A DNA stretch of 64,000 bases from Punica granatum (lineage: Eukaryota > Streptophyta > Magnoliopsida > Myrtales > Lythraceae), in NCBI RefSeq assembly GCF_007655135.1, contig NC_045128.1, positions 32,520,811-32,584,810 on the forward strand, given 5' to 3'. Under the pieces are notes generated by a model, which ran no database searches, was not told the DNA's origin, and saw only the letters and a list, made by a program, of their open reading frames with translations. Positions 24,320 through 37,700 of this stretch are shown here, one piece after another. How positions within the stretch are numbered: the first letter of the stretch is position 1; each line of letters starts with the position of its first letter. Both the position numbers and the translations under genes were made by a program.

Positions 24320-24690
24320 CATTTCATAAGTTTTATCCAAATCAGAGCGTCAGATTTTTTCGCCATTATAAGAAGTCGTATTAACAAGTTGAAGATAGCT
24401 AATTGACTATATGAAACACCCAAAATATTTTCTTCTTCTTTTTTTAATGGAAAAACGCCCAAAGTATTATATTATTAGGTAATATATTGCCACTTGGAAT
24501 AAAAAAGAAAGAAGCAAAAACCATATAATTCAGCTGGCATAATTGGCATCCATCATATCGCCAACCGAAACCCTAGCTCTAGGCCTATATATAAAATACA
24601 TGAGACGATATAGGGATATTTTAAATGGGTCGGTAAGGCAAAGAGACGGAAACAAGTAGATAAATTCAACAACATTCTAACTGTATGAAG
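24320..24690. repeat. Local duplication, copy A (uninterrupted)
   Basis: Shares a long diverged match with 24945-25188 plus 25868-25995. Examples are TATATTGCCACTTGGAATAAAA at 24483 against TATATTGCCACTTAGCATAAAA at 25083, and GCCAACCGAAACCCTAGCTCT at 24560 against ACCAACCAAAACTCTAGCCTC at 25878. Copy A lacks the insertion present in copy B and so shows the pre-insertion state. Confidence 0.7.
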
Positions 24691-25151
24691 TTGAAGTATT
24701 CACTAGTTTATTTACTTTTCGTGCCATTACATATAAGTTAATATCAATTGAATGTTTTGGAAAAGGAGAAAAACTGGGAATGGATAATTTGTTTGTGATA
24801 GATTCATAATGGAAGTAATATAGAATCTGAAAATTTGATTTTGGAATATGACATAAGGAAACACTAATTAAATTATAATAATTAAATAATTTTTAATCTT
24901 GCGACTATTGTAAATTCATGAAAAATTCTCTCGTCGTGTCCGCTTCATTCGTAAGGTTTGTTCAGACCAGAGCGTTGAGTCCTACCTCCTACGTATGCCA
25001 AAAGAAGGCGTATTAAACCGGAATATATATAGTTGATTGACCATTCGAAACATTCCAAAATATTATATATTTATTAGGTATATATATTGCCACTTAGCAT
25101 AAAAATTTTGCAGAAGAGCTTAATATGAAGCTGCCACAATTGGCAAGCTAT

Positions 25152-25188
<37 letters not shown>
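25152..25188. repeat. (AC)n(TA)n microsatellite
   Basis: About twelve AC units followed by TA units. It forms the left flank of the hAT-like insertion. Confidence 0.95.
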
Positions 25189-25867
25189 GGGCTGATCGCG
25201 GTTCAGTTCGGGCCAGTTTAGGGATAAAATTACGGTTCACCGCTTTCATCGGTTCAGAAATTTCAGAACCCATCCTCGAGAACCGTAACTGAAATAAGTA
25301 AAGAAAATTGACCCTTACAGTTATGGGTTTTTACGGTTCGATTCTGGGATCCGAAAAAATTGTCCGAAGACATCTGCATTGTTGGAAAAAGTCGAAAAAA
25401 AAAATATCAACAAAAACTTAAAGCAAGAACAAGCAACCTTTGTTGATTAGCTAAGACAAAAGAAAATTTAAAAGATGAAAGGAGATGAACCGTCGTGAGC
25501 TAGAGGAGTGAGGGCTGAAGCGTGAACACAGGGTAGAGGCATCACTCATTGAGAAGGAGATGAGGGTTTGCAATTACAATAGAAAGGCGATGGAGTGAGT
25601 ACAGTCTAGGGTTTTGTCGAGGGCTCACTGGGCAGTGGGCTGTAGGCAAGCTTAGTGGGCTCATTAGGCTAGGCTGAGAAATTTTATTATAATGCAAAAT
25701 CGGGGCAAGATGCGTCGGGGTATTCGGGGTTATGGTTTTGAAACTCGTCCCATCCCCATAACCAAAAAAGATAGAGGAAACCAGACCGTGATTAGCCGAA
25801 CCGAAAAATTCGGATCGGGTAAATGCGGTTCGTATTGGGTTTCGGGACGGACTTTTTTTATGAGCCC
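25189..25867. mobile_element. hAT-like non-autonomous element (679 bp) with 8-bp target duplication
   Basis: The element starts GGGCTGAT and ends ATGAGCCC, giving short imperfect terminal inverted repeats. It is flanked by TATATATA on both sides, the 8-bp duplication expected of hAT elements, although the site is a TA repeat so the duplication is not fully diagnostic. Subterminal sequence is rich in CGGTTC / GAACCG motifs on both sides. No transposase is encoded. The diverged paralogous copy A lacks it. Confidence 0.65.
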
Positions 25868-26011
25868 TATATATATCACCAACCAAAACTCTAGCCTCTA
25901 TATAATATCTGAGAGACTAAGGATGTTTTTCAAATGGGTAGTTAAGGCAAGAGAGCTGGCAAAAAGTACATAAGATCAACGAGATTCCAACGGCAATTCT
26001 TGGGCAACTCA

Positions 26012-26377
26012 ACAGTGACGGTAGCAGAGCTCTGGGGAGTTTTAACGGGTTTGGAATTAACTTGGAATGTAGGGTGCCGATGACTTATCCTTGAAATAGA
26101 CTTTATGGTGATTCTGACATTGATATCGAGATAGGGCCTGTGTCCGTCGTGTTTTCAGTCGCTGTAGAGGAGCATTCGAAATTTATTGCAGAAGGATTGG
26201 GAGGTCCGCATCCAACACACGTATCAGGAAGGGAATACTTGCACGGATTGGTTGTCGAAGAGGGCGGTTGATCTTCCCTTGGGAACACATGTTCTTCATT
26301 CAGTTCCTAACGGGGTGCTCTCACTGCTGTTAGATAATATTGCTGAGGCCGTCTTACCCCGTTTCGTTTTTATTTGA
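26012..26377 (+). pseudogene. LINE-type RNase H domain relic
   Basis: In one frame, interrupted by three stops, the sequence reads as the RNase H-like domain found at the end of plant non-LTR retrotransposons. It contains AELWGVLTGLELTWN, LILEIDFMVILTLISR, then EGNTCTDWLSKRAV and a natural stop at 26375-26377. These are the usual AEL, EiDs and EGNxxAD landmarks. The rest of the element is missing. It follows copy B of the local duplication directly. Confidence 0.75.
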
Positions 26378-27255
26378 GTGTTTTGTATTCGGACTCTGCC
26401 CCTAATCTACTTTTAAAAAAAAGTCAGTGCCACTGCTAGTTAATTCGTAATATTTTGGAAAACAAGAAATTAAGACACGAATCTTTAATAAATGAATTAT
26501 TATTATCTGTGATAAATTCTCAACGGATCTATTGTCCTTATACTTCGAATCTTCTGTGAAAACTTGCGATAAAATCGCACCTGTAATAATGTGAATGATT
26601 AGAAGAATTATTAGGAGGGTTCATCAAAATGTAATTGTATATTCTAAAAATCTGAAGATATATTCAAGATTCCTTTAATTTTAAGTGGTCAAAGAAAAAA
26701 AAAGTAGTGCCCATTATTACGTATAATATAAAGATGAGGGAATATTTAAAAAATATATTCATTAATAAAGCTGGATTGGTTAATGAAAAGAAGAAAAATG
26801 AAAAGGGGAGGAGAGTAGATCTCGTCTTTTAAGAAATCGTCTCCATCACTTTAAGTTATGCCTTTTTTTTTTCTTTTGACAATAGATATAGTATGTGTGA
26901 TCACTTTATGATAAATAATTAAGTGCACTTGGAACAAAAAAGTTGTTATATTATTCTAATTTTTGAGGGGTATGAAAATTACTATATTCAGTAGCTATGG
27001 ACCACCCAATGACCAAATGGGCCATCATGCTCATTTACTAGCCCATTTACTATATATATAACAAGAGATACATGTCTTAAAGACTTAAGGATCATTCAAT
27101 TGGCATCTTATTGTAATATAACTAAGTTCCTACGGCTTGCAATGCACGGATTTATAAACAAAAATTATAATAAAGAATTAAATTTATTAATAAAAAATAA
27201 AAATCAAATTCAATAATAAACATAAATTAAAATATTCATTAATCTCTTTTGCAAA
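26378..27255. other. AT-rich intergenic DNA
   Basis: The first part may be the 3' tail of the LINE relic (ends near an A-run at 26414). A degenerate GCAATGCACGG motif near 27139 recalls Helitron 3' ends but lacks a clear CTRR. Confidence 0.35.
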
Positions 27256-27937
27256 TAAATTACACAATGCATCATGGTTTCTGAAATAATTTTACTGCAT
27301 ATCATATTTTCAAAAATTTTACTGACACATCACGAAATTTTTTAAAATTTTCACCGCACATCATGTCGTTACTTTTCCGTCCAAAATTAGATTGAATAAT
27401 AACGTTACGACAATTTCAAGGACAATTTCGCACAAAAGAAAACTTGAGGGATTTAAACATAATTAAAAGAAAAAGTTTTTTTTTTAAGGCAAAGGAATGG
27501 GCTAATCGGCAGGGGAGGTCGGGGGGCCTCGCCGACCACCCCACCCCCAATTGGGGTCGCTAGCCGGCTCAGTCAAGGGTTGGGTGGTCGACGGGGGCTC
27601 CCTTGACCCCCTAATTTGGGGGATCCCATCATTGGCCAATGACCCAAATTGCAAGGTCAACTGTCAGTGGGGGCGCCGGGTGGTTGACGGGGCCTCCTTG
27701 ACTTCCCCTCCTGATCAGCCCATTCCTTTCCCTTTTTTTTTTTTACGTTTTTCATTTAATTCTGTTTAAATCTTTCGAGTTTTCTTTTATGCAAAATTGT
27801 CCTTGAAAATGCCGTAACGTTACCATTCAATCCAATTTTGGAGGGAAAAGTAACGATATGATGTGTAATGAAAATTTTTGAAAATATAATGTGTGGTGAA
27901 ATTGTTTCAGAAACCATGATGTATAGTGTAATTTACC
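27256..27937. mobile_element. Foldback element 2 with GC-rich core
   Basis: The left arm, from AAATTACACAATGCATCATGG, is inverted in the right arm ending CCATGATGTATAGTGTAATTT. The arms also share the GTCGTTACTTTTCCGTCCAA / TTGGAGGGAAAAGTAACGA block. The core (27505-27720) is GC-rich with CCCCAATTGGGG and repeated GGTTG(A/G)CGGG motifs. A short open frame in the core has no recognisable domain. Non-autonomous. Confidence 0.75.
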
Positions 27938-30900
27938 ATAAATGTTAGTAGTGGATAAATGAGGAAAACTAAAAATTTCAAAAATATTTAGGAAAAAGTG
28001 TATATACAATCTAACTGTATCATACTTTCTCTCGAATATAAATTATATACATAAAAACAGGAAAATATAAATTACCTGATTTAGGGACAAATTTCACGAT
28101 TCACTAGGTCACTTGAATCTTGATCCATGTTGTAATTAATAATATGCTATATTTTATGTAGGTTCTAATAGAAATATACCAATTGAACGGTACTTAAATA
28201 AAGAGAAGCCAAAATAGTATGAGAAATTGATCGGAAGAAATTAGTTACCTTTATTGTAAATACTTTTTATGTTGTAAATATTTTACCAATAAATAGGAAC
28301 ACCCAAACCAAGAGTATTTGCTCATATTGGCATAACAATGCGAGCTCCAAAACTTATTTATACAGAAATATTTACGATATGCAATTACTTAAAATAATTT
28401 AAAAAGTAATAGAATACTATTGCTATTAATTGTCAATAAATTTATGAATTCTTTTATAGATGATTGATGGCATTAATGATATAAAGTTAACATTGAATTG
28501 ACATTGATGGTAAAATAGTATTATTATGAGACCATTCAGTGCAAACAATTAGTGGACTCTATCATTCATACTCGATTTATTGGCATCCAGAGGTGCAAAT
28601 TAATAAATTTTGATATTATAGTTAATTATTAATTTATTAGTTGTACTTTATTTTTCTCCACAAATATATATAATATCTTTTCACTAAGATATATACACTC
28701 TGATCTCTAATAATTGATTAGGTAGGAATGATATAGCTATATTTAATAATTGAATTTATTTAAAAAGTAGAATATAATTGAACTTACTTAGTTTTACCGT
28801 CCTACTGCTATTCATTAAGAGGGATATATATATATATATATATACAAAAAAAACTTCCTTTTTGTTCTGTTATTCTTACTCAAATTTCACATATTAAATT
28901 TTGTGAATTTAAATAATTTCAGCTGAAATGACTCAATTCTTTCCATGAGAAATTTGCTCGGTTAAGCTGTTATTAGATTAGCTATAACTTTAAAACATTA
29001 TTTATTAAATTTTAAATATATACAATTACAAATATCTGAACTTCCTAAGATTATGAATATTATTTACTATTGAAATAACAATAAGTGATTTGAATTCTTC
29101 TTTAATATTGTTTGAATATCTTCTTCATTTTCATATCTGCTATTAATAATTACAATAATATGTATTATCATTTATATTTATTTATATAATTATAGATATT
29201 CCTAATTTTCTAAAATTATGAATATGTATTTATTTACTATTGAAATAACAATAGGTGATTTGAATTAATATATCCTTCATTTTCGTACTAGCAACTATTA
29301 ATTGTAAAAATAATTCTAATTCATTTTTATTTTTATCTATGAATTGGTAACATATTTATTATTTTGCCCCTATTATTTATAATGTAGTCAAGTTTATATA
29401 TTTATATAGATGATATATATGATACATGTATGTGTATGTGAAGGTATGTTTTTATATATGTATGCATCCGATAGCATGTAGAGCATATATAGATTCTACA
29501 ATGTTGTCCTAGCCGTCAAAGTTAGTAGATAAATACACGAAAGATATTAATTATTGAAATACCCTGATAATTTCTCTCTTAATTAATTACTATTTGATCC
29601 ATTCCACCTCGACTGCACTGTGGCGAAGGAACAACGATTAGCGAAGGTTAGATTCGGGCCATGGATTAATGCAAAGGTCTCTCTCTGAGTTGATTGACGC
29701 CTTTTCCGTGACTTCAGGCCCGCGTTGTTGAGGTGTTCAATTTAAAATTATCTAATTAGTGTCAATCTACTAGGAAAAAAGAAGAAGTTATGGTCATCAT
29801 ATCCAATCTATATATCTTATATAATTATAAAAACCGGATCAAGTTATCATATGATGCCACGCAGGATTTAGATAGTTCGTAGTTAAATGACTTTTACAGT
29901 TCACTTCAATCATAACACGACAAATGACATTATATTATTGAGCCACGTTATCCTGAATTTCAAAGGCTTCTTTAGTTATAGTAGTCAAAAAAATCATATA
30001 TAATATATATTGTTAAAGAAGTAAAAAAGGAAAAATCACCTTTCGTGATTATGTATGCCCTTAGAAAGTGTAACAGAAAAATTACTTTACCCTATGAACT
30101 ATGGGAAATTTACTTTTCCCGCGGACGCTGTCGGTTTCATAAGAAAAATAAAGGAACATGAACAAAAATATGGTTAATAAAAATAAAAATTTAATCAAAT
30201 ATATAGTTGCAAAAAGAAAAATCGTTGTGGATAAATTTTAGACGTGAACAGAATTTTATTTTACTTACATATCCGACATCCGATTCAGTAATTGTCACTT
30301 ATTTATTTATTTATTTATTAATATGCCAATCAAATGTAGCCCGTGCTTGGCCTTTCATCTAAGTTAATATTTAGAATGACATCAGTAGCAGGCCTCCATG
30401 AAATATAATATAGCAAATGGCCCCGCATAATGATAAAGATGCAGAATTTAATAAATCTAGCTGATAAAATCCAAATTCTATGCGCGTAATCACCGAGAAA
30501 GAATCCAATTTCCGGAAACTTTTTTCTTTTATCATTCCCGGTTCTTTGTTTCGAAGCGGCTCGTACGTCGTATCATAGGCTACATGAGGGTTCTATGCAG
30601 CAACATCGTTGAAGAATTACTCATATCCCTTTATTATTTATTAAAATTTCTATTTTATTGTACTAAATCCATAAACATCTCTTATAACCAAAAAATAAAC
30701 ACTTTAATTTACCCATAAAAATAATAAACTTTTTAAATCATTTTCATTCAAAAATAAAATTATTGTACGAATTAGTTTACCAAAGCAGCAAAACACTTAT
30801 CCAGTGCCAATCATTCTTATCCAAATACATTTAATTACAATACGTGTATAATATATATAAGTAAAATTACGTTAAAAAAGCCAGGTATATTAATGTCATG

Positions 30901-32994
30901 TAATTTATTTTAAAAAAATATAAATATTTACTTAAATGTACCGTACATGTAGTATGTGTTGTAAATTGACCCAAAAACGTACGTCTTGCACAACATATCA
31001 AATAAATAAACTTACATATTCATGTTTTAATAAGGATGGATTTTCTATTATTTGTCGTTTCACACTGGGGTGGGGATTATTGAACGTCATTCTTACTTTC
31101 TTGGAGTTAAGTGCCAACATTTTTCCATTGACAAAACAAAAAGGAAAACGAGAAACAGGGTTTATTAATTTATGTTCATGAGGTAGCTGACATTGGCTTG
31201 AAGAAATCATTCATGATCAGGGTCCATTGCTAGCTCGAAACTTTCGTGAAACATACATCAGATACAGGGGAAGGCTGCACTCATCTGCATCGATATGTGG
31301 TGTCTCGAAACGACCTTCGTGGATAAAGATAAGGCGATACAACCGCGAGAAACCCCCGGGGACCATAAAGACCACATGTATGTTGACGCCACGCATGCAT
31401 AAATATTCTGGTCCAGTGATGACCTTTAATGGTCCACAAATTGAATAACTACTTGATCTTTTCCAAAATGGGGGTACCCATATTTATATATGTACGTAAA
31501 TATTCTATATATGTTATGTTGTACCATTCATCAACTTTAGGGTTCAATTTAACAAACAGGTGTGTTTCTGCCAAGAAGGTAATTCCAAGAAGGAAGAAAT
31601 TAAACATACCATTAAGCTCTCTGCCGGGGGACCATCGCGATCGATGAGAAGCAAAGACAGTATCGAAGGGCTGCAGAATTTAAGGACATGTAAAATTGAA
31701 GTCTCTGAACGGAGTGGGACAGGGACACAACCAATTCATTTGAGACGAAGAAACAAATTGCTTTCGATTTCAAATGGAGAAAAGACAAGTTCGTCGAGAA
31801 CAGATTATATGATTTGAGAATTGTACTACAAAATGTCAGGCATGGTCGTCCTCGAAAGACAGCAGATTGGATGGTCGTGAAATTGAACCCAAAACTCATT
31901 AAAGGAGCACAGAGAATCCCACTAAGGAGTATCGAACCAAAAACCCCTTAGACAACATTGTACGACACCCTCTCCCCTTCTTTCTACCATATTGCTCACA
32001 GTTACAATTTTATGTAAAGTTTAATGTTAATTTTATTGATTTGATTATTTCAGCACCAAACACAGTTTTTACAAAAACAATATCCGGTGAGTAATTTCAA
32101 AACTATGGTTTTGGTTGCAAATGAGATACTTTAGAAGGTTAATAGACATAGGTGTTTATGAAAATTACTTCTGCTTATTATTTATTTCGAGTATTAATTT
32201 TAATTTTAACAATTTCACATTGTTATTTTCGAACTCTTTAATTTATTCTGAAATCAACACTCACTTCTTAAAAATTATATTTCGGTAGTTTTACATCGTC
32301 AACATCACTCCCAAACCAACCATTATTATTGTGCCATTCTTTTAAAGTTTTTCTTTTAACAGTATGTCAAGAAGGAATCCAGTCTGCGGAGAGAGCTCTT
32401 TAATTTTTTTTGTTGCTTCTGTTTTGGAACATTTTACCTCCGAAATTTCATGTGACTCTTAGGATTTTCTTGTTCTTTTCTTGTCTTATGGTTATGGTTG
32501 TAGAAAAGAGAGGGGGACCATTCCCTTTCAATGATATTTTTACGCCGCCTGCACCTACTGGAACTAGGCTGCTCTGTGTACGTGTCTCTCCGATGTCTCC
32601 AATTTTGAGATTTTGAGATTTTATCACTAGCAAGACTTAAACACCGAGTTAGATCGGCACGATTACACGACAAATTTTTCGATTCTTCTAATATCTGGAA
32701 ATGTGCCCATTGAAACAGGGAGTCACAGATCTGATCGATGCACATGTTTCTACCACCTAGAATCTGCTATACTGTATGTGTAGGCTCTTGGGAGCGACGT
32801 ATCGGCTATCAAGAAAGATCGAGACGGGCCAAGTTGTCATGGAAAGATGAGTGTTCTGTACTAGCCATAGCCTAGGAAGTGCTGTATGGGGAACTAATTA
32901 ATAGGGAAAAAGATATTCAGCCAAAAAAAGAAGAAGGGAAAACGATAAAATTTCCACTTGTGATATGAGATCGAAACAAATCGCATTCTTTTAT
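27938..32994. other. AT-rich intergenic DNA, no gene recognised
   Basis: This is 5 kb of strongly AT-rich sequence with TA tracts (28821-28843) and an ATTT tetranucleotide repeat (30299-30320). Around 31200-31900 composition is more balanced and short open frames occur, but none shows a domain or splice pattern I can defend. It probably consists of old transposon debris. Confidence 0.4.
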
Positions 32995-33623
32995 TTGGGA
33001 TAATTAACCCCCGTGATTTGTTCCATTAGACATGGAGGTTACGGCGTTAATTTTTTTTCATTTTCAGTCTTCAATCTTTAACCTTTTAATCATTTTGTGA
33101 CTAAATCTTTTTTTTATCATTCATATCCTAAACTTTTTATTTTATTTCATTTTAGTCCTGAAAGAAAATCGAAAGGGAAGGATGGGTCGGGGCAGCCAAT
33201 CGGCGACCCTGACCCATCCGTCGAGGTCGCTGGTACCCACGGAGGATACCAGCGACTCGGCGGCCTCGACCCCGAATCGACCAGGGACCTCCGATTCGGA
33301 ATCCTGGGTTGATCCAAGATCAAGGCCTCCAATTGGCGACCCCGACCCCTCCACTGAGGTTCCCGGAGTCCTCTGTGGGTACCGGCGACCTCGGTGGAGG
33401 AGTCGGGGTCGCCGATTGGCAGCCTCGATCCCTCCTTCCTTTTCGATTTTCTTTCAGGACTAAAATGAAACAAAATGAAAAGTTTAAGATATGAATGATA
33501 AAAGAAAAAGATTTAGAATCAAAATGATTAAAAGGCTAAAGACTGAAAATGGAAAAAAAAAATTAACGCCGTAACCCCCTATGTTTAATGGAGCAAATCA
33601 CATGGGGACTAATTGTCCTAAAC
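32995..33623. mobile_element. Foldback element 3 with GC-rich core
   Basis: The left terminus TTTGGGATAATTAACCCC is inverted at the right end (ACTAATTGTCCTAAA). The arms match through GTTACGGCGTTAATTTTTTT / AAATTAACGCCGTAACCCCC and CATTTTAGTCCTGAAAGAAA / TTTCAGGACTAAAATGAAA. The GC-rich core (33170-33445) is itself made of repeated GGCGACC(C/T) and TCGCCGATTGGC motifs in both orientations. Open frames in the core are by-products of the GC content. Non-autonomous. Confidence 0.78.
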
Positions 33624-34762
33624 AAAAAAAACATAGTGCAATTGATCCCGACCCAAACCACAATGGGGGTTTAATGTACGTATAAATTAAAGCTGTAAGA
33701 AAACCATACAGATATGAATTTGCATGCAGTGGCTCAATCTATTTTGTGCATAGATTATATAGTACATTCCGTCCAGTGGGAATCGCTCGAGGAACCGGTT
33801 AACCGCATTTCTCATGCCGGATTTGCCTGACACGATCTCTCTCTGCATGAAGTTACAGATATATCTTCCTCGTCAAATTCGATACCTGTTTATAGCATTG
33901 CTCATTCCTGGCTCCTCGTAGTTTATCACTGAATTAATCGCATAGAGCTATTTATCGATTTGGAAAACTTGGATGTACAATCTATAATTTCTATAAGGGA
34001 ATGGCATGTCAAACGCCCCAGACCAGGCTATTCATTACATGATAAGGCTACAATCTCAATTAGATGTCTTGATACCTTGTTTACATAAAATCCGAATGCA
34101 TCCGAATGTTATTAAAATTGACGTTGACTGGTGGAAGATAAGTCACACACAGGAAAGGTAGGATTGTTACTACAGCCGAGCATAGTTTCACTTGAGGGAA
34201 TTGTTTTCTCACGTAATATATATACATACATGTTATTCACAAATGGGTATGGATCCCTTGGTTCACTCATGGTTTCACTTCACCCATGACGTTAAGGGCG
34301 GGCAACGGAAATCCCCTGACAGCCCAAAACGTCCTTTTTTTTCTGTACGTGTGTGCGTGTGTTTTTGCAACGAAAGAGAGTAGAGGAGGAGGAGAACCCG
34401 ATCACATTCATAGAGAGAACGGAAACGTTTGCATTCGATATAGACCATGCTCCTAGTACACCGAGTAGAGAAAGTAAAGTCTGTTTACAGCAAAAGGAAC
34501 CTCTACTTTTAACAATTCATTGATGGTTTTGATTACTAACTGCAAATGTAGAAATATATCTACATCTTCTACCTCGGTAACCAAAAACATGAAGGTTCTA
34601 CCCATCTTCGACAAGTCGCACATGCAAAAGGCTAACAATGCCCTGCCCACAAAAACACCGTGGACCCGACGCAGCAATCAGGTTGGTTGACTGATTACAG
34701 TTGACGACGCCAAGAAGCTGTGCATATCATAATGATGTACAGATGCTATTAACAAAATCGTA
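33624..34762. other. Intergenic DNA and 3' flank of the unknown gene
   Basis: No gene is seen. The last 300 bp probably include the 3'-UTR of the minus-strand gene ending at 34763. Confidence 0.4.
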
Positions 34763-37700
34763 TCATGTGCTGCTTCCTTTGGTCACATCACATAAACCTG
34801 CATTTCCATCTTCCTTGACGTTATCGTCATCAGAACAAGAGTCGTCACCGCACCCCTTACTCTCGGGCTTCGTGATCAGTCCCATGGTAGCAAAGCTGCT
34901 CGCAATTATAGCATCAACGTCCCGGGTCCCACAGTACAGGCCCCTGCTTCCAGAAACAATGGCACCACCGCTTGGCTTCTCATCCCCTAATACAGCAGGC
35001 AATGGCAAGACCCCCATGAAGGGTGGGTTGGTCGGCCCTGACCTACTGAGCAGAAGCCGGAGGGTCTTCCTTGCACCTTCTTCAACCATGGAATCAGTCT
35101 CGGGGATCAAAGGATTCATGAGTTTTGGATGCAACGGTGATATGTTGGTCGAGACTGTAGGTCCCGCACTGACCAGGTAACCCTGCCCAGCAGAGCACAC
35201 ATCTATGACTGGGACGTGGACAATCGGGTCACATATCAAGGGTGTGAAGGTCGGTATCTGCTGAGAAGCAGGCTTCGGTAGGCAGACCAAAGGATCAGGC
35301 AGGAAAGCAGGGAAATCAAACGGCGGCAGATCAGCCAAGTTTATAGATGGAGCTGATGGTGCTGGTTGGAGGAGAGAAGGGGGTGGAAGAATAGAATCAT
35401 TGGCCGGAGAAAGGAGATTGGGAGCTGATAACGAGCGTTGAGAAGTCGATGCACCAGGAGGGCACCAACAGTAATACGGCGAGAAAATGGGCTGAGCAGT
35501 GAAAGGTACTTGAGATACTGAGCTTAGACTAGGGGGGATCGTCAGTTTCCCGAGGGATTCTAGAAAACCCGGAGAGAATGGGTTGATAATGTGTCCTTCC
35601 GACTTCACAATATCACCAGTTTTTGAATTGGGGGTACCTGGTGGAAGTTGGGATGCAGTCGATGAATCGTCCACTGCTGTGAGGGTATATTCCACCCGTT
35701 TCTTCAACTTTTCTCTGGTGACACTACTTCTTGAACATAAGAAGCTTCTGGGAACGGCTTCTTTGAAGGAGCTTATTCTTGGACTAAGGCTACCTTGGTA
35801 GAGGGAATTGACTTTTGTTGCCTGAGAGCTGGCACTCAGCGACGGCAGGGGTTTAGATGCTGATGCAGAAGATGACTGTGCATTCTTGCTCATACTACCG
35901 AGGGTCGTAACTGTAGATACTGCAGGGGAGATTGACACACTGGCTTGAGTGTTACATACAGCTGATCCCATAAGATAAGCTCGAATATAAGTCGCGAAGC
36001 ACTCAAGTCGTGACTCATCAATTCCTGTTAATTCAGCAACAGAGGGTCTCCTACAGAGTAGATCTTTCATCTGTACCCAGCAAAAGATGGAAATTAAGGT
36101 TGAAATTGCATTGGATGACTGATGATGCGTAAAAACTCATTATCAAGAGTACAATTCCATATTATGCAATAAATGCTTCTTACTGAACAGGTTGTGCAAT
36201 AAAATTTCTCTTCTGCTTACAACACATTTAACATTCTTGAGATAATAATTTCTCCATATTATAGAATCACAAGATTGTTGGGAAAATTTAACTACCTTTC
36301 CGAGCAATTCAACTCCCGAGAGCTTTGATTTCTCCGAGCACCAGAAGAACGCTCTCCCATCTGGAATCTTTATAACAAATGATCGACCAGAAGTATCCTG
36401 GGATATTTCCTCAATAGTGACAGCAGAGCTCTCGTAATTGTTGCTCAAAGTAACTATGCGTTCCATTTGACCATCATCACCAACATATGATAAACGCAGA
36501 TCAGATGTTGGCAATAGAGTGAGGTTTAAGTTTCCCCTGCATCAATGAGAGGAGGACAGAGAGCATATCAGTATCAACATCGACAAATAGTATAGATAAA
36601 ACTTAAATATAATCAGCCATGTTTGCAACGAAGAGAAGCAATCAAAGGTTGTTTATACAGTGAGCAAACAAAGATCAAAAGTCAACAACAAAATTCTTCA
36701 GCAAAACAACATTCTCATGCCTTAACAACAGGTGACAAATCATTCAATTCATTTTTTTAAAAAATCATGTATCTAAACTAGCCAAAAAAGCTATAATCGC
36801 GCAATTGCTTGTGAAAGTGAAAAATCTGACTTATAAGAACTCCACACAACAAAATATCAGAAGTTTTTAGCAGTCTATAAATGTGAAATAAAATGCAGCA
36901 CAATTAGGAAGAGGCATGAGAAAGGACAGCTCCCAGTAACAAACTCCAGAGCATATCGACTTTTTATACTTGTAAAATTTGACACAATATTCTAGCCGAT
37001 ATCCAGAAGAAATAAAATGTATTTTTTGCTTCCATAGTATATATCAAACATCCTATATTTCAGCAAAAATAGGTTGTTGAACAATCAAAATCATACCGCC
37101 ATACTCCACAAGTTAGTTCGCATTATTACAAACTTTGCCAAGAACATTTACCAATCCCAATTATCTCAGGAGAGATTGATACTTGTTCACTATTTTTTCA
37201 ATGCTCAATGCAACTGATAAGACTAACCAAATTAAACAGTTGGACTGTATGCGAAATCCATACTAATATCACAAAACTGAAGATATTAGATGCTTTGGTT
37301 GAAGGAGGAGATAAAAGACGAGTTTTATCAGAGAGCTTGAATAGAACTTTAGGAACATCAGAATGATAATAAAAGAAAGAAAGCACTACATCATCAACTA
37401 GTGTTAAGACCAGAGATTGTCTAAACAAACAAGTATACAATCAGAACATTCACTTTCAACAATTTAAGTTTATCCTATATAACCAGAGCAGCAGTTGACA
37501 CCATAATATAGGAGCATGAAACTACCTTCACTTCCCCTTAATTCAGAGATCATAATAAGATACGCCCACTTCACCTACAAGTCAAAAGATATATTTATTT
37601 GCAAGCATGTACATTGTCACCAGCAGTAAGCTAAAATACTGAATCCTATTAATCATAACCTATATGCCACTTCCCCTATCAAGTACACAGTAGTATCCTA

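Larger units (their letters stand above)
24945..25995. repeat. Local duplication, copy B (interrupted by a 679-bp insertion)
   Basis: The left part is 24945-25188 and the right part 25868-25995, colinear with copy A at 24320-24690. An (AC)12 plus TA microsatellite at 25152-25188 expanded just at the insertion point. Confidence 0.68.

Noticed and set aside
25148..25190. Possible CRISPR-like or structured array in the AC/TA repeat
   Set aside because: It is an ordinary dinucleotide microsatellite in a plant genome.
27551..27769. 72-codon frame in foldback 2
   Set aside because: GC-rich core of a non-coding foldback element.
33147..33494. Overlapping long frames on both strands in the core of foldback 3
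   Set aside because: Multiple frames are open together because the core is GC-rich and internally repeated; no domain is present.
34701..35180. 159-codon + strand frame opposite exon 4 of the unknown gene
   Set aside because: Antisense shadow of a spliced gene with intact junctions.
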